From Pseudoduganella flava (GTDB taxonomy: Bacteria > Pseudomonadota > Gammaproteobacteria > Burkholderiales > Burkholderiaceae_D), in the NCBI RefSeq assembly GCF_007830495.1, contig NZ_VLKW01000001.1, forward strand, positions 310,001-374,000: a stretch of 64,000 bases of DNA. The letters are read 5' to 3'. Positions 47,330 through 59,429 of this stretch are shown in pieces (the stretch's first letter is position 1; each line of letters starts with the position of its first letter). The position numbers were made by a program, and so were the translations under genes. The notes beneath the pieces were generated by a model. That model made no database searches. It was given only the letters and a program-made list of their open reading frames with translations, and was not told where the DNA came from.

Positions 47330-48832
47330 ATGAGCGACCTCGTTACCATCACCCATTACATCGGCGGCGCGCCGCGCGATACGCGCGGCGGCCGTTACGG
47401 CGACGTCTACAATCCCGCGCTCGGCGAACCCGTCGCGCGCGTGGCGCTGGGCACCGCGGACGAAGTGGCGGCCGCCGTGCAGGCGGCGCACGATGCCTTC
47501 CCCGCCTGGGCTGACACGCCGCCGCTGGCGCGCGCCCGCATCCTCGCGCGCTACCTGCAACTGTGCCAGCAGCACACGGAGGAATTCGCGGCGATGCTGA
47601 CGCGCGAGCACGGCAAGACGCTGGCTGACGCGCGCGGCGAAGTGGCGCGTGGCATCGAGGTCGTCGAGTTCGCGCTCGGCATTCCGCAGCTGTTGAAGGG
47701 CGAGTTCACCGACCAGATCGCGCGCGGCATCGATGCGTGGTCGATGCGCCAGCCGCTCGGTGTCGTGGCCGGCATCACGCCGTTCAATTTCCCCGTGATG
47801 GTGCCGATGTGGATGTTCCCGATCGCGCTCGCGTGCGGTAACACGTTCATCCTGAAGCCGTCGGAACGCGACCCTTCGCCATCGCTGCTGCATGCGCAAC
47901 TGCTGAAGGAAGCGGGGCTGCCGGACGGCGTGTTCAACGTCGTCCAGGGCGACAAGGTGGTGGTCGACGCACTGCTCGACCACCCGCAGGTGCAGGCGGT
48001 CAGCTTCGTCGGGTCGACGCCGATCGCCGAGTACATCTACGCGAAAGGCACCGCCAGCGGCAAGCGCGTGCAGGCCCTCGGCGGAGCGAAGAACCACATG
48101 GTCGTGATGCCGGATGCCGACATGGACATGGCCGTCGATGCGTTGATGGGTGCCGCGTTCGGCTCGGCGGGCGAGCGCTGCATGGCGATCTCCGTCGTCG
48201 TCGCGATCGGCGATGCGGGCGACAAGCTGGTCGCCGCACTGGAACGGCGCACGGCCGCACTGAAAGTACGCGACGGTGCCGCTGAAGATGCCGAAATGGG
48301 GCCCGTCGTCACGCTGGCCGCGAAGCAGCGCATCGAACGCCTGATCGGCGAAGGCGTCGAGCAGGGCGCGCGTCTCGTCGTCGACGGCCGCAACTACCGC
48401 GTGGCGGAAAGGCCGAACGGCTTCTTTGTCGGCGGCACCCTGTTCGATCACGTGACCGAGGACATGACGATCTACAAGGAAGAAATCTTCGGCCCCGTGC
48501 TGTGCGTGATGCGCCTGCCGGATGTGGGCAGCGCCGTGGAGCTGATCAACCGGAACGAGTACGGCAACGGCGTGGCGGTGTTCACGCGCGATGGCGGCGT
48601 GGCGCGCGAATTCGTGCGGCAGATCCAAGCCGGCATGGTCGGCGTCAACGTGCCGCTGCCGGTGCCGATGGCGTTCAACAGCTTCGGCGGCTGGAAGCGC
48701 AGCTTGTTCGGCGACCACCACGCGTACGGCCCCGAGGGCGTGCGCTTCTACACGCGACACAAGGCCGTGATGCAGCGCTGGCCAAACACTGCAAGCGCTG
48801 GCGCGGAATTTGCATTCCCGCAGATGAAGTAA
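47330..48832 (+). CDS. mmsA: CoA-acylating methylmalonate-semialdehyde dehydrogenase
   Basis: The product is 500 aa. It converts methylmalonate or malonate semialdehyde with CoA and NAD to propionyl- or acetyl-CoA plus CO2. The catalytic Cys is in [18 protein letters not shown], typical of MmsA; the usual ALDH general-base Glu is replaced in [14 protein letters not shown], also typical of this CoA-dependent family. [16 protein letters not shown] and [15 protein letters not shown] match. It starts 12 bp after ald. Confidence 0.96.
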   Translation: MSDLVTITHYIGGAPRDTRGGRYGDVYNPALGEPVARVALGTADEVAAAVQAAHDAFPAWADTPPLARARILARYLQLCQQHTEEFAAMLTREHGKTLADARGEVARGIEVVEFALGIPQLLKGEFTDQIARGIDAWSMRQPLGVVAGITPFNFPVMVPMWMFPIALACGNTFILKPSERDPSPSLLHAQLLKEAGLPDGVFNVVQGDKVVVDALLDHPQVQAVSFVGSTPIAEYIYAKGTASGKRVQALGGAKNHMVVMPDADMDMAVDALMGAAFGSAGERCMAISVVVAIGDAGDKLVAALERRTAALKVRDGAAEDAEMGPVVTLAAKQRIERLIGEGVEQGARLVVDGRNYRVAERPNGFFVGGTLFDHVTEDMTIYKEEIFGPVLCVMRLPDVGSAVELINRNEYGNGVAVFTRDGGVAREFVRQIQAGMVGVNVPLPVPMAFNSFGGWKRSLFGDHHAYGPEGVRFYTRHKAVMQRWPNTASAGAEFAFPQMK

Positions 48833-48895
48833 GCAAGACAAAGTAAGCAAGGCCAGCGAGCCGTTAGCGCCGACAGAACCCCAAAGCAAACCCCA

Positions 48896-48920
48896 GGGTC
48901 AGACCCGCCGGGTCTGACCC
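48896..48920. repeat. Family A palindromic repeat before preT
   Basis: GGGTCAGACCCG (48896-48907), C, CGGGTCTGACCC (48909-48920). It is preceded by GCAAACCCCA and followed after ten bases by GCCGTTGGTTCT, context shared with the copy at 51742. Confidence 0.8.
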
Positions 48921-49016
48921 TAGCATTCGCCGTTGGTTCTAAGTTTGTTCGCGGCTCTCTCGCACAGAAGTGACCAGCACCACAGTTCGTTCAGCCATCA
49001 GCCAGGAACCAGAACC

Positions 49017-50384
49017 ATGCTCGACTCACTCAGCTACATCCCGCACCCCAGCACGCCGAACGCGGAGCTGGCCACGCACTTCACTGATCTCGCGCCGCCG
49101 TTGAACGCGCGCCAGGCTGCCATCGAATCGGCGCGCTGCCTGTACTGCTACGACGCGCCGTGCACGCGTATCTGTCCCAGTGAGATCGATGTCGCGAGCT
49201 TCATCCGCAACATCCACGACCGCAACGTCGATGGCGCGGCGCTCGGCATCCTGAAGCAGAACATCCTCGGTGGCAGCTGCGCGCGCGTATGTCCCACCGA
49301 GATCCTGTGCGAGGACGCCTGCGTGCGCAATCACGATGCCGAAGGCCAGCCCGTGAAGATCGCGCTGTTGCAGCGCTATGCCCTCGACAACATGAGCTTC
49401 ACGGAGCACCCGTTCCGCCGCGCGCGGCCGACGGGCCGCAAGATCGCCGTCGTCGGCGCGGGGCCGGCCGGGCTGTCGTGCGCGCACCGGCTGGCGATGC
49501 TGGGCAACGACGTCGTCATCTTCGAGGCGCAGGACAAGGCGGGCGGCTTGAACGAGTACGGCATCGCCAAGTACAAGCTCACCAACGACTTCGCGCAGAA
49601 GGAAGTGGACTTCCTGCTGGGGATCGGCGGCATCGAGATCCGCCACGGCCAGCGCCTCGGCGACAACCTCCATCTGAAAGACCTGCACGCGAACTACGAT
49701 GCCGTCTTCCTCGGCATCGGCCTGGGCGCCAGCCGCGCGCTGAAGCTGACGGGCGAGGATGCGCCGGGCTTGCTGGCGGCGGTCGACTACATCGCCGCGC
49801 TGCGGCAGGCGGACGACCTGGCCGCGCTGCCTGTGCCAGAGCGCGCGCTCGTCATCGGCGCCGGCAACACGGCGATCGACATGGCCGTGCAGATCCAGCG
49901 CCTGGGCGCTCAAGAAGTGACGCTGGTGTACCGCCGCGGTTTCGATGCGATGAGCGCCACGCACCACGAACAGGAGATCGCGAAAGCGAACCAGGTGCGC
50001 ATGGTCACGTGGGCACAGCCCCAACAGGTGCTGCTGGACGGTTACGGCCGCGTGCGCGGCATGCGCTTCGAGAAGACGCGCGAGGACGGCAACCGCCTGG
50101 TGGGCACGGGCGAGACGTTCGAGATCGCGGCCGATGCCGTCTTCAAGGCGATCGGCCAGACGATGGCCGATGCGTCGCTGGCCGATCCGCTGGCCACGCT
50201 GCTGCAACGCGACGGCGACCGGATCCACGTCGACGACCGCTTCCGCACGGCGCTGCCGGGCATCTACGCGGGCGGCGACTGTGTGGCACCGGGGCAGGAC
50301 CTGACCGTGCAGGCCGTCCAGCACGGCAAACTGGCCGCGCTGGCCATCCACACCGATCTGCAAGCAACCCTGGAGGCAGCGTAA
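49017..50384 (+). CDS. preT: NAD-dependent dihydropyrimidine dehydrogenase subunit PreT
   Basis: The product is 455 aa. It is a GltD-like flavoprotein. The N-terminal Cys clusters (CLYCYDAPCTRICP and GGSCARVCPTEILCEDAC) carry Fe-S centres. FAD- and NAD-binding loops are VVGAGPAGLSCAHRLAMLG and VIGAGNTAIDMAVQ, and GIYAGGDCVAPGQDLTVQAVQHGK is the C-terminal FAD motif. PreT takes electrons from NADH and passes them to PreA for reduction of uracil or thymine. preA starts two bases after its stop. Confidence 0.96.
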   Translation: MLDSLSYIPHPSTPNAELATHFTDLAPPLNARQAAIESARCLYCYDAPCTRICPSEIDVASFIRNIHDRNVDGAALGILKQNILGGSCARVCPTEILCEDACVRNHDAEGQPVKIALLQRYALDNMSFTEHPFRRARPTGRKIAVVGAGPAGLSCAHRLAMLGNDVVIFEAQDKAGGLNEYGIAKYKLTNDFAQKEVDFLLGIGGIEIRHGQRLGDNLHLKDLHANYDAVFLGIGLGASRALKLTGEDAPGLLAAVDYIAALRQADDLAALPVPERALVIGAGNTAIDMAVQIQRLGAQEVTLVYRRGFDAMSATHHEQEIAKANQVRMVTWAQPQQVLLDGYGRVRGMRFEKTREDGNRLVGTGETFEIAADAVFKAIGQTMADASLADPLATLLQRDGDRIHVDDRFRTALPGIYAGGDCVAPGQDLTVQAVQHGKLAALAIHTDLQATLEAA

Positions 50385-50386
50385 TC

Positions 50387-51688
50387 ATGAGCGACGCATA
50401 CAACAACCTCGCCATCGAATTTTGCGGCATCAAGTCGCCGAACCCGTTCTGGCTCGCGTCCGCGCCGCCTACCGACAAAGCCTACAACGTGATCCGCGCC
50501 TTCGAGGCGGGGTGGGGCGGCGTGGTGTGGAAAACGCTCGGCGAAGACCCGCCGGCCGTCAACGTGTCGTCGCGCTACTCCGCCATCTACGGCAAGAACC
50601 GCGAAGTCATCGGCTTCAACAACATCGAACTGATCACGGACCGCTCGCTGGAGCAGAACCTGCGCGAGATCACGGCCGTCAAGGAAGCATGGCCGGACCG
50701 TGCGATCGTCGTGTCGCTGATGCTGCCGTGCGAGGAGCACTACTGGGCCGACATCCTGCCGAAGGTCGAGGCGACGGGCGCGGACGGCATCGAACTGAAT
50801 TTCGGCTGCCCGCACGGCATGCCGGAGCGCGGCATGGGCGCCGCGGTGGGCCAGGTGCCGGACTACGTGCGCATGGTCACCGCGTGGTGCAAGCAGCACA
50901 GCAAGCTGCCGGTGATCGTCAAGCTGACGCCGAACATCACGGACATCCGGCACCCGGCGCGCGCTGCGCATCAGGGCGGCGCGGACGCCGTCTCGCTGAT
51001 CAACACGATCAACTCGATCACATCGATCGACCTCGATCGGATGGTGGCGCTGCCGACGGTGGGCTCGTCCAGCACGCACGGCGGCTACTGCGGCACGGCC
51101 GTCAAGCCGATCGCGCTGAACATGGTCGCCGAGATCGCCCGCGATCCGGAAACGCGCGGCCTGCCGATTTCCGGCATCGGCGGCATCGGCAACTGGCGCG
51201 ACGCGGCCGAGTTCATCGTCCTGGGCGCCGGCTGCGTGCAGGTGTGCACGGCGGCGATGCTGCACGGCTTCCGCATCGTCGAGGAGATGAAGGATGGCCT
51301 GTCGCGCTGGATGGATGCGCAGGGCTACCGGACGATCGAGGACTTCCGCGGCAAGGCGGTGCCGAACACGACGGACTGGAAGTACCTGGACATGAACTAC
51401 AAGGTGATCGCCCAGATCAACCAACAGGACTGCATCGGCTGCGGGCGCTGCTACGTGGCGTGCGAAGACACGTCGCACCAGGCCATCGCCCGGCTGGTGG
51501 ACGAGGCGAGCGGCAAGCGCACCTACCAGGTGATCCAGGAAGAATGCGTTGGCTGCAACCTGTGCGAGATCACGTGCCCCGTGCAGAACTGCATCACGAT
51601 GATGCCGCAGCAGACGGGCAAGCCGTACATGAACTGGACCCAGGATCCGAGGAATCCCAGGGCGGAGAAGGTGCCGACGGCGGCATAA
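50387..51688 (+). CDS. preA: NAD-dependent dihydropyrimidine dehydrogenase subunit PreA
   Basis: The product is 433 aa. Residues about 5-310 form a dihydroorotate-dehydrogenase-like FMN barrel (GVVWKTLGEDPP, ELNFGCPHGMPERGMGAAVGQ with the catalytic Cys, VIVKLTPNI). The C-terminal 100 residues hold two 4Fe-4S motifs (CIGCGRCYVAC; CVGCNLCEITCPVQNC). It reduces uracil and thymine to the dihydro form together with PreT. Catalytic Cys lies in the loop after TPNI (SINTxNS region LINTINSITSID). Confidence 0.96.
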   Translation: MSDAYNNLAIEFCGIKSPNPFWLASAPPTDKAYNVIRAFEAGWGGVVWKTLGEDPPAVNVSSRYSAIYGKNREVIGFNNIELITDRSLEQNLREITAVKEAWPDRAIVVSLMLPCEEHYWADILPKVEATGADGIELNFGCPHGMPERGMGAAVGQVPDYVRMVTAWCKQHSKLPVIVKLTPNITDIRHPARAAHQGGADAVSLINTINSITSIDLDRMVALPTVGSSSTHGGYCGTAVKPIALNMVAEIARDPETRGLPISGIGGIGNWRDAAEFIVLGAGCVQVCTAAMLHGFRIVEEMKDGLSRWMDAQGYRTIEDFRGKAVPNTTDWKYLDMNYKVIAQINQQDCIGCGRCYVACEDTSHQAIARLVDEASGKRTYQVIQEECVGCNLCEITCPVQNCITMMPQQTGKPYMNWTQDPRNPRAEKVPTAA

Positions 51689-51741
51689 CGGCTGACCTTT
51701 GCGAGCCACAAGTGAAGAACTTCACCCCAACTGCAAACCCT

Positions 51742-51768
51742 GGGGTCAGACCCGACGGGTCTGACCCC
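51742..51768. repeat. Family A palindromic repeat after preA
   Basis: GGGGTCAGACCCG (51742-51754), A, CGGGTCTGACCCC (51756-51768), preceded by GCAAACCCT and followed by GCCGTTGGTTCT after about eight bases. Its shared flanks with 48896 show a repeat unit of about 60-70 bp. Confidence 0.8.
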
Positions 51769-51820
51769 GGCCTCAGCCGTTGGTTCTGATGCCTTTAGCA
51801 TGACGCACCGGAGACCCGTA

Positions 51821-54708
<2,888 letters not shown>

Positions 54709-54719
54709 AAGGACCGACC

Positions 54720-55976
54720 ATGAACGACATGACGATGACGACGGAGGCATTGCGCATCGACGGCAAGCGCCTGTGGGACGCGCTGATGGAACTGGCGCAA
54801 ATCGGCGCCACCGACAAGGGCGGCGTCAAGCGCCTGGCGCTGACGGATCTGGACCGCCAGGGCCGCGACCTCGTCGTGCGCTGGGGCAGGGAAGCGGGCA
54901 TGACGATCACGATCGACCAGATCGGCAACGTGTTCATGCGCCGCGCCGGCACGAACGATGCGCTGCCGCCCGTGATGACGGGCAGCCACATCGACACGCA
55001 GCCGACCGGCGGCAAGTTCGACGGCAACTACGGCGTGCTGGCCGGCCTGGAGGTGGTGCGTACGCTGAACGACCATGGCATCCGCACCGAGGCGCCGATC
55101 GAAGTGGCATTCTGGACCAACGAGGAAGGCTCGCGCTTCGTGCCCGTGATGATGGGCTCGGGCGTGTTCTGCGGCGCGTTCACGCTGGAGCATGCGTATG
55201 CCGCGAAGGACGTCGACGGCAAGACCGTCGGAGAAGAGCTGGAACGCATCGGCTATCGTGGCGATCAGGTGCCGGGCGACCATCCGATCGGCGCCTATTT
55301 CGAAACCCACATCGAGCAGGGGCCCGTGCTTGAAGATGCGGACAAGGTGATCGGCGTCGTGCCTGCCGTGATGGGCCTGTCGTGGTACGACTGCACGGTG
55401 ACGGGCATGGAAGCGCATGCGGGCCCGACGCCGATGCACCTGCGCCGCGACGCGATGCAGGTGGCGGCGAAGATCATCCCGGAAGTGGTGGCGATCGCGA
55501 ACCGCTACCCGCCGTATGGCCGCGGCACCGTCGGCATGATGCAGGTGTTCCCGAACAGCCGCAACGTGATTCCGGGCCAGGTGAAGTTCTCGATCGACCT
55601 GCGCAACGTCAGCGACGAGCTGCTGAACCGCATGCACGACGAGATCACCGCGTTCGTCGACCAGACGGCGCGCGACACGGGCCTGGACATCAAGCTGGAA
55701 CGCGTGTCGTACTACCCGCCTTGCCCGTTCCATCCGGACGTCGTCGGCGCCGTGCGCAGCGCGACGGCGAAGCTGGGCTATCCGGCGATGGACGTGGTGT
55801 CCGGCGCCGGTCACGACGCGATCTATGCGGCGCGCCTCGCCCCGTCCGGCATGATCTTCGTGCCGTGCAAGGACGGCATCAGCCACAACGAGATCGAGGA
55901 CGCCCAGCCGGCCCACCTGGAAGCCGGCTGCAACGTGCTGCTGCACGCGATGCTGGAGCGGGCGAAGGTGGTCTGA
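54720..55976 (+). CDS. hyuC: Beta-ureidopropionase (M20-type N-carbamoyl amidohydrolase)
   Basis: The product is 418 aa. Bi-metal amidohydrolase of the AmaB/HyuC/AllC family: TGSHIDTQPTGGKFDGNYG (His and Asp), NEEGSRF (Glu), YFETHIEQGPVLE (His) and GISHNEIED (His). Allantoate amidohydrolases look similar, but position directly after hydA fits hydrolysis of N-carbamoyl-beta-alanine to beta-alanine, CO2 and ammonia. ATG 54720 follows AAAGGA. Its stop overlaps the start of the serine hydrolase. Confidence 0.92.
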   Translation: MNDMTMTTEALRIDGKRLWDALMELAQIGATDKGGVKRLALTDLDRQGRDLVVRWGREAGMTITIDQIGNVFMRRAGTNDALPPVMTGSHIDTQPTGGKFDGNYGVLAGLEVVRTLNDHGIRTEAPIEVAFWTNEEGSRFVPVMMGSGVFCGAFTLEHAYAAKDVDGKTVGEELERIGYRGDQVPGDHPIGAYFETHIEQGPVLEDADKVIGVVPAVMGLSWYDCTVTGMEAHAGPTPMHLRRDAMQVAAKIIPEVVAIANRYPPYGRGTVGMMQVFPNSRNVIPGQVKFSIDLRNVSDELLNRMHDEITAFVDQTARDTGLDIKLERVSYYPPCPFHPDVVGAVRSATAKLGYPAMDVVSGAGHDAIYAARLAPSGMIFVPCKDGISHNEIEDAQPAHLEAGCNVLLHAMLERAKVV

Positions 55977-57028
55977 TGCGCCGGCCACTGGCGTGCATGT
56001 TGCCGGTGGTGCTGCTGACCGCGGCGCAGGCCGCATGGGCGGCGCCGTTCGACGATGTGACGCAGACCGTCAAGGCGGGCACCTACCAGCAGGTCACCAG
56101 CGTGCTGGTGGCCCGGCACGGCAAGCTGCTGTACGAGCAGTACTTCGACGAGGGTGGCGCCGAAGCGCTGCGTAATACCCGCTCCGTCACGAAGACGGTG
56201 GCTGGCATGCTCGTGGGGCTTGCCGTGGAGCGTGGCCTGCTGAAGGCGGAGACGCCGGTGCTGCCGTATTTCCGCGACCGCGAACCGTTGGCCTATCCGG
56301 ATGCGCGCAAGGGTCGGATCACGATCGAGGACTTGCTGACGATGAGCTCCATGCTCGAGTGCGACGACAACAACGAGTACTCGCGCGGCAACGAGGAGCG
56401 CATGTACCTGATGGAGGACTGGAGCCGCTTCTACCTCGACCTGCCGGTGCGCGGCTTCCCCGAATGGACGCCGCGCCCGGAAGCGTCGCCTTATGGCCGG
56501 GCATGGAGCTACTGCACGGCCGGCGTGACCTTGCTCGGCCCCGTGCTGGAAAAGGCGACGCGGCGCAGCGTACCCGCCTTCGCGGCCCAGGCGCTCTTCG
56601 CGCCGCTTGGCATCGAGCGCGTGCAATGGCCGATGCAGCCGCTTGGCAGTGCGATGACGGGCGGCGGCATCGGCATGCGCAGTGCGGACCTGCTGAAGCT
56701 GGGGCAACTCTACCTGGCCGGCGGCAAGTGGGAAGGGCGGCAGGTGATCCCGTCCGCCTGGGTGAAGGCTTCCATTGCGCCGCATGCCAACGTGCGCGCA
56801 GGCGTCGACTACGGCTACCTGTGGTGGCTGCAGTCGTTCCCGGCGGCCGGCCGGACGGTGCCGACGTACGCGATGTCGGGCATGGGCGGCAACAAGGTGT
56901 ACGTGCTGCCGGAGCAGGATGCCGTGGTGGTGATCACGACGACCAACTATCGCGCCAAGGGTGCGCACGCGCTCAGCGAGCAGCTGCTGACGACGCACAT
57001 CGTGCCGGAGCTACTGCGGGGACGTTGA
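55976..57028 (+). CDS. Secreted serine hydrolase of the beta-lactamase/PBP family
   Basis: The product is 350 aa with a signal peptide ending AAWA-A (about residue 22). The SxxK motif is Ser70-Val-Thr-Lys73 in NTRSVTKTVAG. The second motif reads YCT (WSYCTAG) in place of YxN, and the third box is not a clear KTG (YAMSGMGGNKVYVLPEQD). This is the pattern of the class C-related esterase/6-aminohexanoate-dimer hydrolase group. Start overlaps hyuC's stop, so it is in the pyrimidine operon, although a periplasmic hydrolase has no obvious task there. It might cleave a nucleoside-derived ester or amide. Confidence 0.85.
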   Translation: MRRPLACMLPVVLLTAAQAAWAAPFDDVTQTVKAGTYQQVTSVLVARHGKLLYEQYFDEGGAEALRNTRSVTKTVAGMLVGLAVERGLLKAETPVLPYFRDREPLAYPDARKGRITIEDLLTMSSMLECDDNNEYSRGNEERMYLMEDWSRFYLDLPVRGFPEWTPRPEASPYGRAWSYCTAGVTLLGPVLEKATRRSVPAFAAQALFAPLGIERVQWPMQPLGSAMTGGGIGMRSADLLKLGQLYLAGGKWEGRQVIPSAWVKASIAPHANVRAGVDYGYLWWLQSFPAAGRTVPTYAMSGMGGNKVYVLPEQDAVVVITTTNYRAKGAHALSEQLLTTHIVPELLRGR

Positions 57029-57667
57029 CATGATCGCGTTCAGCTCCGCGGCGATCTGCTGCGCCAGCTGATGAATGTGCAGGCCGTCCACGAAGCCGTG
57101 GTGGGCCTGCACGGAGAACGGCAGCACCAGTTCGCCCGGCGCGCCGGCGCGGAACTTGCCCCAGGCGAGCGACGGAATGTCGGGCGAGGCCAAGGTCGCG
57201 GTCGGGTGCTGGATCGATGTGAACGCGAGCCACGGGATGCAGGTGACGAACACCTGGTGCTTCGCCTCGCGGGGCGACAACGCACGGTAGCGCAGGTTCA
57301 GCTCCGTCATGTTCGACGCCTCCTCGCGGGCGGCGATACCGCGCGCGACGAACGTGCGCACGTCGTCGGACCATTCGAACATCGCGAAATTGAGGTCGTT
57401 GTGCTCGTTGATCACGGTGAACGACGGCGTCAGGCGGTCGACCATGAACACTTCGCCTTCGTGCATCCGGTAGCGGAAGTTGTCGATCTTGAGCGTGGCG
57501 CGCAGCGCGGCGCACAGGAAGACGTGGAACGGCGCCAGGCCGTGCTCCTTGCACCATGGCCGGTAATCCGGCAGCTCCAGCGGGAAGCAGATGTTGACCG
57601 CCGCGCTCTCCATATTATTGAAAAGGTCGAAGCGGTCGCGGCGTCGTTCGAAGTGTTGCATGCTCAT
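57011..57667 (-). CDS. Chloramphenicol acetyltransferase-like (CatA family) protein
   Basis: The product is 218 aa, the usual length of type A CAT. The catalytic motif HHxxxDG is present as SVQAHHGFVDGLHIHQL near the C-terminus, and RYRMHEGEVFMVDRLTPSFTVINE-type segments line the substrate site. Start ATG 57667 follows GGAGG. It overlaps the end of the serine hydrolase gene by 18 bp, convergently. It acetylates a hydroxyl with acetyl-CoA; whether the substrate is chloramphenicol cannot be told from sequence. Confidence 0.9.
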   Translation of the reverse strand: MSMQHFERRRDRFDLFNNMESAAVNICFPLELPDYRPWCKEHGLAPFHVFLCAALRATLKIDNFRYRMHEGEVFMVDRLTPSFTVINEHNDLNFAMFEWSDDVRTFVARGIAAREEASNMTELNLRYRALSPREAKHQVFVTCIPWLAFTSIQHPTATLASPDIPSLAWGKFRAGAPGELVLPFSVQAHHGFVDGLHIHQLAQQIAAELNAIMSTSPQ

Positions 57668-57717
57668 TTACTGTTCATCCTCCTGTCGGCCGCGATTGTC
57701 GCACAGGTGTACAAAAC

Positions 57718-58617
57718 TCATCCGTGAGCCGCCAGGGCGTCGACCAGTTCGCGCGCATAGCCGGGCAGGTCGTCGTAGCTGCGCATGCACAGCAGCAGCC
57801 GGCGCCTGGCCCATGGATCGGACAGCCGCACCATCTTGATGTTGGCGGAATCGCGCGAACGCAGCACCGCCGATTCGGGCACGACGGCCAACCCGGCGCC
57901 ACTCGCGACCATCCGGCACACGGCATCGAAGCTGCGCACCCGCACCCGGTAGCGCAGCCGCTTGGCTAGTTTCGCCGCATGGTCGCCCAGGTACTGCTGC
58001 AACGCGCTGTCGCCGGCCAGCCCAATGAAGTCGTGTTCGACGGCGGCGGCAAAGGGCAGGGCGGCGCCCTTGCGCAAGCCCTTGCCGAGCGGGTGGCCGG
58101 ATCCCAACGCCAGCACGAGACGGTCTTCACAGAACAGCCGGGTTTCCAGGCCGCTGCTGTCGACCCAGTCCGTGAAGATGCCGACGTCCGCGAGCTCGTC
58201 GCGTATCGCCTGCACGATGTCGCTGGAGAGTTTTTCCTCCAGGTCGACGTTGACGTGCGGGTGCGCCGCCATGAATGTGGCCAGCCGGTCCGGCAGGAAT
58301 TCCGTCAGCGCCGACGTATTGCACAACAGGCGCACATGGCCCTTCAGGCCCGTGGCGTACTCGCCCAGGTCGGCGCGCATCTTTTCCATCTGCTGGCCGA
58401 TCAGCCGCGCGTGATGCAGCAGGGTCCGGCCGGCTTCGGTGGGCTCCACGCCGCGCCGGCTGCGCCGCAGCAGCGGCACGCCCAGCGCATCCTCCATGCC
58501 TCGAATGCGTGCACTGGCGGAGGCAAGGGCAAGGTGCGCCTGCGCCGCGCCGGCCGTGATGCTGCCGGTTTCGACGACGCGCAGGAACAGTTTCAGGTCG
58601 GTGAGATCGAAGCGCAT
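57718..58617 (-). CDS. LysR-family transcriptional regulator
   Basis: The product is 299 aa from ATG 58617 (MRFDLTDLKLFLRVVETGS). HTH: ITAGAAQAHLALASASARIRGMEDALGVPLLRR. The effector domain is of the CrgA-like group found beside transporters. It is divergent from the TauE-type permease at 58704, the most likely target, and cotranscribed or adjacent with the CAT-like gene behind it. Confidence 0.88.
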   Translation of the reverse strand: MRFDLTDLKLFLRVVETGSITAGAAQAHLALASASARIRGMEDALGVPLLRRSRRGVEPTEAGRTLLHHARLIGQQMEKMRADLGEYATGLKGHVRLLCNTSALTEFLPDRLATFMAAHPHVNVDLEEKLSSDIVQAIRDELADVGIFTDWVDSSGLETRLFCEDRLVLALGSGHPLGKGLRKGAALPFAAAVEHDFIGLAGDSALQQYLGDHAAKLAKRLRYRVRVRSFDAVCRMVASGAGLAVVPESAVLRSRDSANIKMVRLSDPWARRRLLLCMRSYDDLPGYARELVDALAAHG

Positions 58618-58703
58618 AGAGTCGAGGTGCCTACGGATTAGCCGAAGGCTGGCCAAGTATATTCCACATTCCGGCGGCGGCCCGGCAACGGCATACTGCG
58701 GCC

Positions 58704-59429
58704 ATGGAAAATAATCTCTTGTACATCTGCGTGGCGTTCCTGCTGGCGGGGCTCGTAAAAGGCGTCACCGGCATGGGATTGCCGACGGTGGCGATGGCCT
58801 TGCTGGGCCTTGTGATGCCGCCGCTGCAGGCCGCCGCGATCCTCGTGGTGCCTTCGCTTTTGACGAATGTATGGCAGATGCTGGCGCGCCAGGGCCTGTA
58901 TGCCGTGTGGCTGCGCTTGCGCCCGATGCTGCTGGGCGTGTGTGCCGGCACACTGGCCGGCGGTGCGCTGTTCGGGCCCGGCGACGGCAAGGCGGTGCTG
59001 GGCTGCGCGCTGGTGCTGTATGCGCTGCTTGGATTGTCATCGTGGCGCTGGCGGGTGCGTCCGGAGCAGGAGCCGTGGCTGGGGCCCGTCGCCGGCATCG
59101 CGACCGGCATCCTGACGGCGGTGACGGGCGTCTTCGTGCTGCCGGCCGTGCCTTATCTGCAGGCGCTGGAGATGGACAAGGAAGAACTGGTGCAGGCGAT
59201 GGGGCTGTCGTTCACCGTGTCGACGATGGCGTTGGCCGTGCTGCTGGCCAGGCACGGCAACTGGGAGCTGGCGGCCGCGGGCATGTCGTTCCTCGCGCAG
59301 CTGCCGGCGCTGGCCGGCATGGCGCTCGGTGGCGTACTGCGTGCCGCGATGCGCCCCGAGCTGTTCCGGCGCTGCTTCTTCGTGACGCTGTTCCTGCTCG
59401 GCGCCCACCTCGCCATCAGCGCCGTGTGA
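58704..59429 (+). CDS. TauE/SafE-family membrane permease
   Basis: The product is 241 aa with about seven to eight hydrophobic helices. Family motifs: AGLVKGVTGMGLPTVAMALLG near residue 15 and a second half repeat GIATGILTAVTGVFVLPAVPYLQALEMDKEELVQAMGLSF near 140. These transporters export or import sulfite, sulfoacetate or other organic anions. It is controlled probably by the divergent LysR. It overlaps the end of the UraD fusion gene by 14 bp. Confidence 0.88.
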   Translation: MENNLLYICVAFLLAGLVKGVTGMGLPTVAMALLGLVMPPLQAAAILVVPSLLTNVWQMLARQGLYAVWLRLRPMLLGVCAGTLAGGALFGPGDGKAVLGCALVLYALLGLSSWRWRVRPEQEPWLGPVAGIATGILTAVTGVFVLPAVPYLQALEMDKEELVQAMGLSFTVSTMALAVLLARHGNWELAAAGMSFLAQLPALAGMALGGVLRAAMRPELFRRCFFVTLFLLGAHLAISAV